A stretch of 64,000 nucleotides of DNA from JAEZDC01 sp036676415. Lineage in GTDB: Bacteria; Bacteroidota; Bacteroidia; Chitinophagales; Chitinophagaceae. The DNA lies in the NCBI GenBank assembly GCA_036676415.1, contig JAKFCX010000017.1, positions 1 to 64,000 on the forward strand, read 5' to 3'. Below are positions 26,221 to 34,746 of the stretch, piece after piece. The stretch's first letter is position 1, and each line of letters starts with the position of its first letter. The notes below the pieces were generated by a model. The model did no database searches and was not told where the DNA came from. It worked only from the letters and a program-made list of their open reading frames with translations. The position numbers and the translations under genes were made by a program.

Positions 26221-26805
26221 ATGCCCGATGCTGTTGAGCAATTAAGAAAAATCACTTCTGCCATACATCCACTTAGCCAGGAAGAGATGGAAGCATTTGT
26301 ATCTGCATTTACGCAGTATACCGTAAAAAAGAAACAACTACTAACCAGCCCTGATGTAAAAGAACAATACCTGTATTTTATCACAGAAGGTGTACAAAGA
26401 ATATACAGCATTGACGATGATGAACGTGAGGCCACTGTTCTTTTCACCTATCCCTACTCCTTTGGTGGTGTATTGGATTCATTCATGCTGCAACATCCTT
26501 CCAAATACTTCTATGAAACAATAACTGCTTCATCATTTCTGAGAATTACTTATACAGAGCTGGATCAACTCAGAAAAATTTTTCCAGCTATCGAACAAAT
26601 CCTTACTAAAGGATTATCACTCTCTCTATCAGGTGTATTAGAAAGACTGGCAGAGATACAATCCCTTTCTGCTGAGCAAAAACTTAAAAAACTATTCAAG
26701 AGAAGCCCTCATATCTTTCAACTAATACCACAGAAATACCTGGCCAATTACCTGGGAATTGATCCTACTAACTTCAGTAAGTTTATGAATAATGTGAAGC
26801 TTTGA
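26221..26805 (+). CDS. Crp/Fnr family transcriptional regulator
   Basis: 194 residues: an N-terminal cyclic-nucleotide-binding-like domain (about 15-120) and a C-terminal helix-turn-helix (YLANYLGIDPTNFSKFMN). It lacks the Arg/Ser cAMP-contact pattern and any Fnr cysteine cluster, so the signal is unknown. It probably controls the DUF4345 gene that follows, with a perfect dyad between the two. A near-match -7 box TTAATTTG ends 4 bases before its ATG. Confidence 0.88.
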   Translation: MPDAVEQLRKITSAIHPLSQEEMEAFVSAFTQYTVKKKQLLTSPDVKEQYLYFITEGVQRIYSIDDDEREATVLFTYPYSFGGVLDSFMLQHPSKYFYETITASSFLRITYTELDQLRKIFPAIEQILTKGLSLSLSGVLERLAEIQSLSAEQKLKKLFKRSPHIFQLIPQKYLANYLGIDPTNFSKFMNNVKL

Positions 26806-26810
26806 AAACA

Positions 26811-26824
26811 TTGGTAAATACCAA
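26811..26824. promoter_or_regulatory. Dyad TTGGTA-AA-TACCAA, candidate operator
   Basis: A perfect 6+6 inverted repeat with a 2-base centre just after the Crp/Fnr gene and about 50 bases before the DUF4345 ATG. A CATTTTTG -7-like box at 26847-26854 lies downstream. It fits an operator for the adjacent regulator, by position and symmetry only. Confidence 0.4.
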
Positions 26825-26874
26825 TATTTGATTGATAACACTGTTTCATTTTTGTGATCTAAACAATCAAGATC

Positions 26875-27288
26875 ATGAAAACAAAAACACTCAACTACGG
26901 TTCAATTGCTTTTATCTCCCTGTCAGTACTTTCCATTTTAAGTGTGAGCATTATGGCTTTTATTAATCCTCAGCAGGTAATGGATCTTGTACAGGTAAAT
27001 CTAGGAAACAATGATGCATACAGCTCTATTCGTGGTGTGTATGGTGGAGTAGGTATTTCCATTGCAGCAGTCATCATTTATTTGTCAAGGATGAGCATCT
27101 CAATGGGATTAGGCTTCCTCACAATGTTCTGGGGAATGTATGGCCTAAGCAGGATTATTACCATCCTCGTTGAAGGAAACCTTGGTGCTTTCGGAACACA
27201 ATGGCTTACTATCGAAGTTAGTTTTACTGCAATTGCACTTCTGCTTTTTATCGCTCACTCAAGAAAAGATAAACTGGTATACAGATAA
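26875..27288 (+). CDS. DUF4345 domain-containing membrane protein
   Basis: 137 residues with four transmembrane helices (about 10-30, 58-76, 80-100 and 110-130). The IRGVYGGVGISIA segment is characteristic of DUF4345, a small membrane protein family of unknown function. It is paired with the upstream Crp/Fnr gene. A tight palindromic terminator follows its stop. Confidence 0.8.
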   Translation: MKTKTLNYGSIAFISLSVLSILSVSIMAFINPQQVMDLVQVNLGNNDAYSSIRGVYGGVGISIAAVIIYLSRMSISMGLGFLTMFWGMYGLSRIITILVEGNLGAFGTQWLTIEVSFTAIALLLFIAHSRKDKLVYR

Positions 27289-27289
27289 A

Positions 27290-27312
27290 AAAGCCGGCAA
27301 TGCCGGCTTTGC
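27290..27312. terminator. Bidirectional terminator
   Basis: AAGCCGGCA and TGCCGGCTT form a near-perfect palindrome with T runs on both strands. It ends both the DUF4345 gene and the convergent OmpA-family gene. Confidence 0.85.
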
Positions 27313-27314
27313 TT

Positions 27315-28202
27315 TTATTCTTTTCTTTCCAGCAGTTTTAGAAACTGGTCGAGCTGTGGTAAAATCACAATTCTTGTTCTGCGGTTAGCTGCTCTTCCTT
27401 CACTCGTTGCATTTGATGCAATAGGTAAATGATCAGCACGTCCGGCTGCAGCCATTTTTGCCGGATCAAGGCCATAATCTTTCTGCAGCATTCTTACAAC
27501 AGTAGTAGCACGTTTCACGCTAAGATCCCAATTATCGAGTAGCACACCACTTTTGTAAGGAACACTGTCTGTATGACCTTCCACCATAAATTCAATATGA
27601 GGTTGATTCTTCAAAACGGTTGCAACCTTACCCAGCACTTCTTTGGCTGGATCTGTTATTTCATATTTGCCGCTTTTAAAAAGAAGCTTGTCAGAAATAT
27701 CAATGTACACCACTCCTTTATCAATTTTAATATTGATGTCTTCATCCTCAATATTGCCAAGTGCACCTTTCAAATTCATCACCAATGCCATATTCATTGA
27801 GTCTTTTCTTGCCAATGCAGATTGCAGATCCTGTATATAAGCATCCTTGGCTCCAAGGCTCTCCAGCGATTTCCTGATGCTCTCAGCCTGTGAAGCCGAA
27901 ACCACAGACATATCCTGTAACTGCTTTAGAACAGTTGTATTATTTTCTTTGAGGAAATCGATCTGCTTATTCAGGTCTGTAATTCTGGTAGTAAGGTTAG
28001 CATTCTTATTTTCTTCATCGGTCAGGTGTCGCATAAGCGTTGCCTTGTCACGATTACAATCCATAAGAGTAGTTTGCATTCTCATGTATTGTGCCCTGAG
28101 CGTGTCATAATCGAGAAGAACAGCATTAAATTTTTTACTACTAACGCACGAAAACATAAAAGGTGTAAACATCACTACACCTAGAAGAACCTTCCATTTC
28201 AT
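27315..28202 (-). CDS. OmpA family lipoprotein
   Basis: 295 residues. The lipobox FMFSC gives lipidated C19. A coiled-coil region (about 25-135, with repeated LTRI and LKEN heptads) precedes a C-terminal OmpA peptidoglycan-binding domain. That domain has IEFMVEGHTDSVPY, NWDLSVKRATTVVRML and NRRTRIVILP, the expected D and R contacts to diaminopimelate. It probably tethers the outer membrane to peptidoglycan. Start at ATG 28202 rather than an upstream codon, because it begins the signal (MKWKVLLG). Confidence 0.9.
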   Translation of the reverse strand: MKWKVLLGVVMFTPFMFSCVSSKKFNAVLLDYDTLRAQYMRMQTTLMDCNRDKATLMRHLTDEENKNANLTTRITDLNKQIDFLKENNTTVLKQLQDMSVVSASQAESIRKSLESLGAKDAYIQDLQSALARKDSMNMALVMNLKGALGNIEDEDINIKIDKGVVYIDISDKLLFKSGKYEITDPAKEVLGKVATVLKNQPHIEFMVEGHTDSVPYKSGVLLDNWDLSVKRATTVVRMLQKDYGLDPAKMAAAGRADHLPIASNATSEGRAANRRTRIVILPQLDQFLKLLERKE

Positions 28203-28223
28203 ATTTGATCGTTTGGGTATGAT

Positions 28224-28231
28224 CAAAGATA
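28224..28231 (-). promoter_or_regulatory. -7 box TATCTTTG upstream of the OmpA-family gene
   Basis: A full TAnnTTTG match on the minus strand, about 21 bases before the start codon. Confidence 0.4.
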
Positions 28232-28269
28232 ATAAGGATACTAATTTGCCTGAATGATATCTGTCAATA

Positions 28270-28677
28270 CTACTTCATATTCATAAGATCGATCATCAGG
28301 TTGAAGGCATCTAATGATGTAGCACTATTTAATTTCAGTGGCTTGATGATATAGCCGGAAATACCCAACTCTTTTGCCGCCTCGCGGTCAACTTTTTCAT
28401 CGGAAGTTGTTATGATGAAACATTTAAGATCTTTCCATCGGTCGTCATTCCTGATAGCCGTTAAGAATTCAATACCGTTCATCTTAGGCATATTGATATC
28501 TATCAAAGCCACATCGGGATTCACCACATTTTCATTATTGAGCATTTCCAATGCCTCTTCCCCATTCCTGGCTGTGTGCAATTGATAAAACAGTTTCATT
28601 TTGTCAAGCGACCTTCTCATATCTATTACATCCAACTGGTCGTCTTCTACCAACAAAATATTAATCAGTTTTTCCAT
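28270..28677 (-). CDS. Single-domain response regulator (Rcp1-like)
   Basis: 135 residues forming one receiver domain: acidic EDD at 11-13, phospho-acceptor D60 (VALIDINMPK) and K112 (IIKPL). It has no output domain. It follows the histidine kinase gene by 3 bases and is very probably its partner. Single-domain regulators of this kind act by protein contact or in a phosphorelay. Confidence 0.92.
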   Translation of the reverse strand: MEKLINILLVEDDQLDVIDMRRSLDKMKLFYQLHTARNGEEALEMLNNENVVNPDVALIDINMPKMNGIEFLTAIRNDDRWKDLKCFIITTSDEKVDREAAKELGISGYIIKPLKLNSATSLDAFNLMIDLMNMK

Positions 28678-28680
28678 AAA

Positions 28681-30147
28681 TTATTTTTTACTCCAGGTAA
28701 ATGAAAATATTGCTCCTTCACCAGGTTTAGAACGAAGATTTATCGTCTCGCCTCTTTTATCGAGTATCTTCTTTACAATTGCCAGTCCAACACCAGTGCT
28801 TTCAAAGCTGTCTCTTTCTTTTAACGTTTGAAATATCACAAATATCCGTTTGTGGTATTGTTCAGGTATTCCTGGTCCGTTATCTTCTACAAAAAACTCG
28901 TACTTATCGCCCAGGTTTTTATGATATATCCTGATCTCACCCTTCTCCTTATCATTATACTTTATTCCATTACTCACCAGGTTGGTAAATACCTGGAATA
29001 AAGGAATTCTCTCTCCGTACACTGTTGGCAGCTTTTCCTGTAACGTGATACTCACATTCTTATTTTCCGGCAGGCTGTCCTTCACATCTTCTATCAATTC
29101 ATTAACATCTATCTGCTCTTTCGGCACAATTTCTTTACCAATTCTTGCATAAGAAAGTATGCCTTGTATAAGATTTTCGGTTCTGATCACCCTTCCTTTA
29201 ATCAGCTGCAAGTACTCTTCTATTTTAGGCGAAATCTCTTCTTTGTGATCTTCTTCGATCCACGACACAACATTGTCAATTCCACGAAGCGGACCTTTCA
29301 GATCATGTGAAACAATATGGGCAAACTGGTCTAGCTCTTCATTCTTTTCTTTCAACAAAGAAATATTGGTGTCTAATTCCTTCGCCATGTGATTAAGCGA
29401 ATCAACCAAAGCGGTCAGTTCATCATTACCCTTGTCTTTCAGGTTCACATTGTAATTACCCGAAGCAATTGTATCTGCCATCCCGACCATTCTATTAATT
29501 CTCCTGGCAATACGCCTGATGAGAATAACCACAATCACCACAGCAGCAACAAGAGAAATGGCGGTTAATATAAAAGCCCATTCGTTGCTTCGTTGGGCAG
29601 ATGCAGCAAGCATAGATCTCCTTTCATCTCTTACCTTGTACTCCCAGTTACTAAAATCACGAAATTTAGCCTGTAGTTTTCGTTGTAATGCTTTTTCGCC
29701 TTCTGCTTTTTCCCGATACAATTTATTGTAAGCGGCTATATTACTTTCATCAATATTGGCCAACAACTTAGCTTGTCGCAACGGTTCGGCATATTCTGCT
29801 ATCCACTGATCATGCAGTACCTTGATATCGTTCAACAAGCGTAACTGCGATGTATCGTCACTCAAGGTGGTAATCTCGGGCAATATCCTTTCGTTTTCAG
29901 CGGCTGCTGAATCATACGATTCAATGAAATATTTCTCACCCATGATCATAAAACCTCTCAGGCCTGCTACCATATTAATGGTATTTCGCTGAAAGCGGCT
30001 GCTGTTTCTAACGATCTCTGTTGATTTTGAAACAAATTCTGCATTATCTCTCACCTCTTCTGAAAGTCGAAAGTTGATATAAGTTGTTATAGAAAAAAGG
30101 AGTAGAATAAAAACAAAGCTCAGTAATATGAAACTTGATATTTTCAT
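28681..30147 (-). CDS. CHASE3/HAMP sensor histidine kinase
   Basis: 488 residues: TM1 (about 5-25), a periplasmic helical CHASE3 domain (about 28-185), TM2 (191-212) and HAMP (213-265). HisKA follows with H281 in VSHDLKGPLRGI, then HATPase_c with EDNGPGIP and ESTGVGLAIV. It forms an operon with the response regulator downstream. The CHASE3 ligand is unknown. Confidence 0.93.
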   Translation of the reverse strand: MKISSFILLSFVFILLLFSITTYINFRLSEEVRDNAEFVSKSTEIVRNSSRFQRNTINMVAGLRGFMIMGEKYFIESYDSAAAENERILPEITTLSDDTSQLRLLNDIKVLHDQWIAEYAEPLRQAKLLANIDESNIAAYNKLYREKAEGEKALQRKLQAKFRDFSNWEYKVRDERRSMLAASAQRSNEWAFILTAISLVAAVVIVVILIRRIARRINRMVGMADTIASGNYNVNLKDKGNDELTALVDSLNHMAKELDTNISLLKEKNEELDQFAHIVSHDLKGPLRGIDNVVSWIEEDHKEEISPKIEEYLQLIKGRVIRTENLIQGILSYARIGKEIVPKEQIDVNELIEDVKDSLPENKNVSITLQEKLPTVYGERIPLFQVFTNLVSNGIKYNDKEKGEIRIYHKNLGDKYEFFVEDNGPGIPEQYHKRIFVIFQTLKERDSFESTGVGLAIVKKILDKRGETINLRSKPGEGAIFSFTWSKK

Positions 30148-30153
30148 AAGCAG

Positions 30154-30161
30154 CGAACATA
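30154..30161 (-). promoter_or_regulatory. -7-like box TATGTTCG next to the kinase start
   Basis: Seven of eight bases match TAnnTTTG on the minus strand, 6 bases before the ATG at 30147. Confidence 0.3.
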
Positions 30162-30232
30162 ATAAAAAATGCTTTCCAATTAAGCCGCTTTGCCTGTAAT
30201 AGGCAATTCTAATAAGATTCCAATCTCACCAT

Positions 30233-30258
30233 AAAAAAAGACAGCCAGGCTGTCTTTT
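30233..30258 (-). terminator. Rho-independent terminator of the RRM gene
   Basis: AAAAGACAGCC and GGCTGTCTTTT form an almost loopless palindrome. The minus strand has a T7 run after it, 5 bases beyond the stop at 30264. Confidence 0.85.
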
Positions 30259-30263
30259 ATAAT

Positions 30264-30629
30264 TTAATATCTTGGTTTGTATCCACCACCACCGGATCCT
30301 GATCGGTTTCCTCCACCATAACCGCCACCACCTGGTCGGCCTCCACCACCATAACCACCACCTCCTGATCTTCCTCCTCCGCTGCTTCCCCTGTCTTCGG
30401 CTTCTTTAACCACTAAAGTTTTTTTACCAATAGCCAGATCATTCAAGCCCTCAATTGCCTCCATACCTTCCTGCCGTACCGGCATATCAACAAAAGCAAA
30501 GCCTTTGCTCTTTCCGGTTTCTTTATCAATAGCAACTTTAGCCGAAGTAACAGAGCCGAACTTCTCAAAAAACTCCATCAGTTCATCATCATCCATGTCA
30601 TAAGGGAGACCAGCCACAAAAATTTTCAT
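30264..30629 (-). CDS. Glycine-rich RRM RNA-binding protein
   Basis: 121 residues. A single RNA recognition motif covers about 1-78, with RNP2 (IFVAGLP) and RNP1 (KGFAFVDM). The C-terminal tail is of RGG/YGGGG type. Such small RRM proteins are common in Bacteroidota and cyanobacteria and bind RNA, in some cases under cold conditions. Start at ATG 30629 (MKIFVAG); an upstream start adds 3 residues. Confidence 0.92.
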   Translation of the reverse strand: MKIFVAGLPYDMDDDELMEFFEKFGSVTSAKVAIDKETGKSKGFAFVDMPVRQEGMEAIEGLNDLAIGKKTLVVKEAEDRGSSGGGRSGGGGYGGGGRPGGGGYGGGNRSGSGGGGYKPRY

Positions 30630-30714
30630 CGAATACAAATTTTAGCGAATGTACAGAACTTATTGTGTTGATTATGCTATCTGATATATTAACTTTCCTC
30701 ATCAATTTCTGCTT

Positions 30715-31107
30715 ATGAAATATAACAGCAAAAAACTGGTACTGCTATGTGGATTGATGGTAATTATTTCATTTTCGATCGCCTGGAATCAGCCGCGAAA
30801 TAATGACGGACGTAACCTGAAAGTGTTACCCAAAAATATCAGCTCAGACAGTCTTGAACGTGTAATGGATGGTTTTGTTACAGCCCTTGGTGTTGATTGT
30901 GGCTTCTGCCATGCCCCAAAAGATCCGCAACAACCAAAGAAGCTCGATTATGCAAGTGACGCCAATCATGTAAAGGATGTTACCCGTACCATGTTAAGAA
31001 TGACCATGGAGATGAATGATAAATACATGACTTCCTTACCCAAAAAGAATATTCAGCTTGTTAGCTGTAACACCTGCCATAGAGGAGAGACAATGCCTGG
31101 GCAGTAA
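30715..31107 (+). CDS. Dihaem c-type cytochrome
   Basis: 130 residues with an N-terminal signal or anchor (LVLLCGLMVIISFSIAW) and two haem-c sites, CGFCH (62-66) and CNTCH (118-122). The spacing and the GVDCGFCHAP context resemble the photosynthetic reaction-centre cytochrome c subunit family used widely in non-phototrophic Bacteroidota. Periplasmic electron carrier; partners are not seen nearby. Confidence 0.85.
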   Translation: MKYNSKKLVLLCGLMVIISFSIAWNQPRNNDGRNLKVLPKNISSDSLERVMDGFVTALGVDCGFCHAPKDPQQPKKLDYASDANHVKDVTRTMLRMTMEMNDKYMTSLPKKNIQLVSCNTCHRGETMPGQ

Positions 31108-31183
31108 TTCGTTATAGAGGCTTTAACATCTTAAAAATATATGGCACACTTTTTTTACTAATAAGGAAACAAAAGACGAGTTT

Positions 31184-31378
31184 ATGACCAACAGAAGAAA
31201 CAATGAAGAAAGGCCACCAAGGAAAAGATTCATCGTAAGGAAAGCGGCCGAACTGGTACGTTCAGTAAAACTATCAGGTGAAAGAGCACAAACAGCAGGT
31301 AACGAGATGATCACCTCTGCTGCGGCTAAATTCAATAACCTTTTTTCTGCACCGAATTCACAGATACAAGCACATTAA
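31184..31378 (+). CDS. Small basic hypothetical protein (64 aa)
   Basis: An arginine-rich N-terminus (MTNRRNNEERPPRKRF) followed by an amphipathic, alanine-rich helix. No signal or membrane segment. A strong terminator follows its stop, which supports a real gene. Function not recognised. Confidence 0.5.
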   Translation: MTNRRNNEERPPRKRFIVRKAAELVRSVKLSGERAQTAGNEMITSAAAKFNNLFSAPNSQIQAH

Positions 31379-31383
31379 ATGCA

Positions 31384-31416
31384 AAGCCGGGGATTAAAAG
31401 TCCCCGGTTTCATTTT
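31384..31416 (+). terminator. Rho-independent terminator after the 64-aa gene
   Basis: A stem of about 10 bp (AAGCCGGGGA against TCCCCGGTTT, one wobble) with loop TTAAAAG, then a T-rich stretch. Confidence 0.8.
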
Positions 31417-31538
31417 CAGAATGAAACGAAAGCGTTAACTTACAGTTGTAGTTCTACCAAAAACACGGAAATAATCAAGCAAGGCTTTGATCTGATGCGT
31501 AGGTTTTAGAATATTTTCTAACACTAAAAACTAAACGT

Positions 31539-32012
31539 ATGGATTCTCACGCCACACTGTACAAGTACACGCTGTTATCAAGAGGTATTCTTGCAGGGCT
31601 ATTCGTAGGTATTTTAGCTTCGGCTATCAACCTCCTCTTTGAATACATCTACCGTTCGGCAACACAGTACCAGTTTGCCGAGTACGTAAACATCAATTCC
31701 ATTATTCTCTTCACCATCCCCACATTGATTGCTGCAGGAATTGTGTATGCTATCCTTTTGAAGTATGTAAAAAAAGGTGCCTGGGTATATACCATTGTAG
31801 CACTTGCATTAACCGCCATTGTTGCCTTGTTCGTTCCATTAGGGCCTAACATGTTCCCCAACGGTGAGGAAATGCCAGCCAGTGCAAGAGGATTAACCAT
31901 GGGTATCGAGATCATCACCGGCCTAATGGGTGCTTTTGCACTGCCCTATTTTGCAGAACATCCAAAAATCTGGAGCGATACAGAGGTGGAGAGAGAACAG
32001 TATAGAGTATAG
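31539..32012 (+). CDS. Four-helix membrane protein of unknown function
   Basis: 157 residues with hydrophobic segments near 14-34, 48-68, 76-96 and 112-132 and a charged cytoplasmic tail (EVEREQYRV). No recognised motif. It lies upstream of a Crp/Fnr regulator gene, so it could be part of that small regulated cluster. Confidence 0.65.
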   Translation: MDSHATLYKYTLLSRGILAGLFVGILASAINLLFEYIYRSATQYQFAEYVNINSIILFTIPTLIAAGIVYAILLKYVKKGAWVYTIVALALTAIVALFVPLGPNMFPNGEEMPASARGLTMGIEIITGLMGAFALPYFAEHPKIWSDTEVEREQYRV

Positions 32013-32073
32013 AGTAGATAGCCTGGAATTCTTTCTTACGCTGTAAAAACGCAGGATATTTGTAAACTTGCTA

Positions 32074-32661
32074 ATGAACGGTAAAGACTCATTCATTCAA
32101 TTCATTTTGTCGCATCACCCGATGCCGTTGGAAAAAGCTGCTGCCATTGCAGAAAAGTTTGCGGAGAAATATTTCAATAAAAATCAGCTGTTGCTACAGG
32201 AAGGACAACGCTGCAATGAATATCATTTTTTGTGTGAGGGGTTCGTTCGATCATGGACCACAGACCTGGAAGGTCGTGACGTTACTACAGCCTTTCACCC
32301 TGCAGGCACCGTGGTTTGCGAACTGTTTTCTTTCTTCAAACATATTCCAGCACAGGAAAACATACAAGCTTTGGCTGATTGCCAGACACTGACCATTACT
32401 TTCAGCGAATTACAACAGGCATTTCATGGCTTACCAGAGTTCAGGGAATTTGGCAGAAGCATCCTGGTAAACGCATATGCAGCATTAAAGCAGCGAATGC
32501 TATCAGGCCTCCATGAAACTGCAGAGCAACGATACAAAAATCTTATTCAACACTCACCGTTAGTATTTCAATTTGCATCTTTAAAACAGATAGCCTCATA
32601 CCTGGGCATCACCGATACTTCGCTAAGCAGGATCAGGGCTTCATTTGCCAAAGAGAGCTAA
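32074..32661 (+). CDS. Crp/Fnr family transcriptional regulator
   Basis: 195 residues: cNMP-binding-like domain (about 15-125) and a C-terminal HTH (QIASYLGITDTSLSRIRASF). It is a paralogue of the regulator at 26221, likewise followed by a membrane protein gene with a dyad between. ATG at 32074; a TTG two codons earlier is less likely. Confidence 0.87.
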   Translation: MNGKDSFIQFILSHHPMPLEKAAAIAEKFAEKYFNKNQLLLQEGQRCNEYHFLCEGFVRSWTTDLEGRDVTTAFHPAGTVVCELFSFFKHIPAQENIQALADCQTLTITFSELQQAFHGLPEFREFGRSILVNAYAALKQRMLSGLHETAEQRYKNLIQHSPLVFQFASLKQIASYLGITDTSLSRIRASFAKES

Positions 32662-32668
32662 ACAATAA

Positions 32669-32684
32669 CTTGTCATTTGGCAAG
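32669..32684. promoter_or_regulatory. Dyad CTTGTCA-TT-TGGCAAG, candidate operator
   Basis: A 7+7 inverted repeat with one wobble pair, 7 bases after the Crp/Fnr stop and about 50 bases before the next ATG. The TTG-N8-CAA frame equals that of the dyad at 26811. Confidence 0.4.
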
Positions 32685-32734
32685 AATTATTCACCGTGAT
32701 GTACGTTGTTTTGCAATATCAAAACAGATAAATT

Positions 32735-33424
32735 ATGCAACAGGTACCCATCTACATCAGCATTGTATTTGTGCTGACTACTTTTTACGCCATATTCATG
32801 TTTTGGAAAGCATCAAACTACTCCAGATTGGTTTTAACAATCCTTGTTTCATGGCTTGTTGTACAAGGTGGTATTTCACTCACATTATTTTATACAGATA
32901 CGAGTTCATTACCTCCCCGGTTTCTTTTATTGATATTGCCTGCCTTTGCAGTAATCGCAATAATTTTCCTTACAGGAAAAGGACGGAAGTTGATCGCTGA
33001 ACTCGATGACCAATCGCTGATACTACTGAATACGGTTCGTATACCTGTTGAGATTGTGCTTTTCTGGCTATTCACCTATAAAGCGATACCGCAGGTGATG
33101 ACATTCGAAGGAACCAATTTTGATATACTAGCCGGGTTATCTGCACCTGTTATCTGGTACCTGTACCGGAAAGGTATTAGTAATAACATTTTACTCGCAT
33201 GGAACATAGCCGGTCTTGTATTATTGGCAAACATTATTGCAACAGCCATACTGGCTGCCCCTACCCCTTTTCAACAACTTGCACATGCACAGCCGAATAT
33301 TGCAGTAATGTATTTCCCTTTCGTGTGGCTGCCATGCTGCGTGGTTCCATTGGTATTGTTCAGTCACCTGGTGTTGATAAAAAAAGCGATGGCAAGAAAA
33401 GCTGTTTACGCATCTGTGGTCTAG
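32735..33424 (+). CDS. Multi-span membrane protein of unknown function
   Basis: 229 residues with about seven hydrophobic segments and short loops. Charged residues cluster in the loop after the third segment (GKGRKLIAELDDQ). No family recognised. It sits directly downstream of the Crp/Fnr gene and is a likely target of it. Confidence 0.65.
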   Translation: MQQVPIYISIVFVLTTFYAIFMFWKASNYSRLVLTILVSWLVVQGGISLTLFYTDTSSLPPRFLLLILPAFAVIAIIFLTGKGRKLIAELDDQSLILLNTVRIPVEIVLFWLFTYKAIPQVMTFEGTNFDILAGLSAPVIWYLYRKGISNNILLAWNIAGLVLLANIIATAILAAPTPFQQLAHAQPNIAVMYFPFVWLPCCVVPLVLFSHLVLIKKAMARKAVYASVV

Positions 33425-33431
33425 CGTATTA

Positions 33432-33465
33432 AGGGATGACAGCCTTTCGAAAGGTTGTCAACCCT
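33432..33465. terminator. Near-loopless hairpin between convergent genes
   Basis: GACAGCCTTTC and GAAAGGTTGTC are complementary with one wobble, and AGGG/CCCT extends the stem after a small internal mismatch. About 17 pairs with no separate loop. Likely bidirectional termination, though T runs are short. Confidence 0.55.
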
Positions 33466-33528
33466 ATCCTCTTTCCAAGGAAAAATACGTTTGCCCCATA
33501 GCGTTTTAGCGGTTTGCATTTCTGCCTC

Positions 33529-34614
33529 CTACTTCTTCCCAAATTTCTTCTTCAGCTTATCAATAAAACCGGTACTTTTCTTTTTCTCTTCACCTATCAA
33601 AAAACCATAAGGCTTCAAAGGTTCTACATGGTCGAAGACGATCTTTAGCATACCCAGTAAAGGAATGGCCAGTATTAATCCAGGGATACCCCAGAGTAAT
33701 TCTCCCAACACCAGTACCATGATGGTAAATAAAGGATTAATGTTTACCTGTGAGCCTACCACCAATGGTTCTAAAATATATGTCTGCACAAATTGAACGG
33801 TTGCATAGGTTACTAAAACGCCAACGATCATTCCTGTATCTCCACCTTGTGCGAAAGTCATTAATACGGTGATGGCTGTTCCGGTTACATTTCCTACAAA
33901 GGGAATGATCTCGAGTAAGCCACACAATATGGCAAAGAAGATGGCATTCTCTACACCTACTATACTGAAGCCGATAGAATACATCACCCACAACATGGCT
34001 ATCATGGTTCCAAGACCGGTGATGTATTGCTGTGCTACTTTACCAGCATCTGTCATCACCTTACGACTCTTTGATCTGTCGTCTGGTGGTACAATACGGA
34101 AAATGAAATTCTTGATATGATTGCGGAAATACAGGAACATAAAAATATACACCAGCGTTAGTATAGTATCAACCAGTATACCCATAATACTGGTGACAAG
34201 CGTGGTTGCCATTGCTGGTGAACCACCTTGCTGGGTTTGCTGATCTACGATCTTGTTCTGTTCTTTTGGTGTAATACTGAAAGCTTCGTGTATCATTTGC
34301 TGCACACGACTAACAGCACCGTTTACCATTTGCTCCAGTTTTTGAATGTTTCCGATAAAATCTGTGAGTTGCCATGCAAGCAAAGCAATCATACCTGCTA
34401 TGATGATAATGAGAAAAAGAGTGGACAAAAGTGCAGCAACACCATGAGGTATTCCTTTCCGTTCCATCCATTTGCTCACTGGTAAAAGCAACAAGGCCAG
34501 TATACCTGCAAATGCCAATGGAATAAGAAAAGAACTGGCATAATACAATGCCACTATAGAAAAAGTGAGCAAGGCAAAAACCCTGATAGCCCTTAACATT
34601 AAACTTTGTTGCAT
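33529..34614 (-). CDS. AI-2E family transporter (PerM-like permease)
   Basis: 361 residues in the AI-2E transporter pattern: four N-terminal helices, a middle soluble helical region (about 95-140) and then four C-terminal helices. The motif EIIPFVGNVTG and the closing PLVVGSQVNINPLFTI and GIPGLILAIPLL are typical. Despite the name, members export varied substrates, including Na+/H+ antiport in some. Start at the ATG at 34614; the upstream TTG is an alternative. No lux genes nearby. Confidence 0.88.
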   Translation of the reverse strand: MQQSLMLRAIRVFALLTFSIVALYYASSFLIPLAFAGILALLLLPVSKWMERKGIPHGVAALLSTLFLIIIIAGMIALLAWQLTDFIGNIQKLEQMVNGAVSRVQQMIHEAFSITPKEQNKIVDQQTQQGGSPAMATTLVTSIMGILVDTILTLVYIFMFLYFRNHIKNFIFRIVPPDDRSKSRKVMTDAGKVAQQYITGLGTMIAMLWVMYSIGFSIVGVENAIFFAILCGLLEIIPFVGNVTGTAITVLMTFAQGGDTGMIVGVLVTYATVQFVQTYILEPLVVGSQVNINPLFTIMVLVLGELLWGIPGLILAIPLLGMLKIVFDHVEPLKPYGFLIGEEKKKSTGFIDKLKKKFGKK

Positions 34615-34746
34615 ACCGAGCAACGAGAAAAACTATGCCATAATCAGCCGAAAAAGGATTGTATTTGTATGATTCTTAATAAAATCGATGTTTCTTTAAT
34701 CAATTATAAAGGAGAATCAAACGCGGTATACTGAATTTTGCAAGTA

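Noticed and set aside
33529..34614. Quorum-sensing (AI-2) export system
   Set aside because: The family name is historical; no luxS or lsr genes are nearby, so a signalling role is not claimed.
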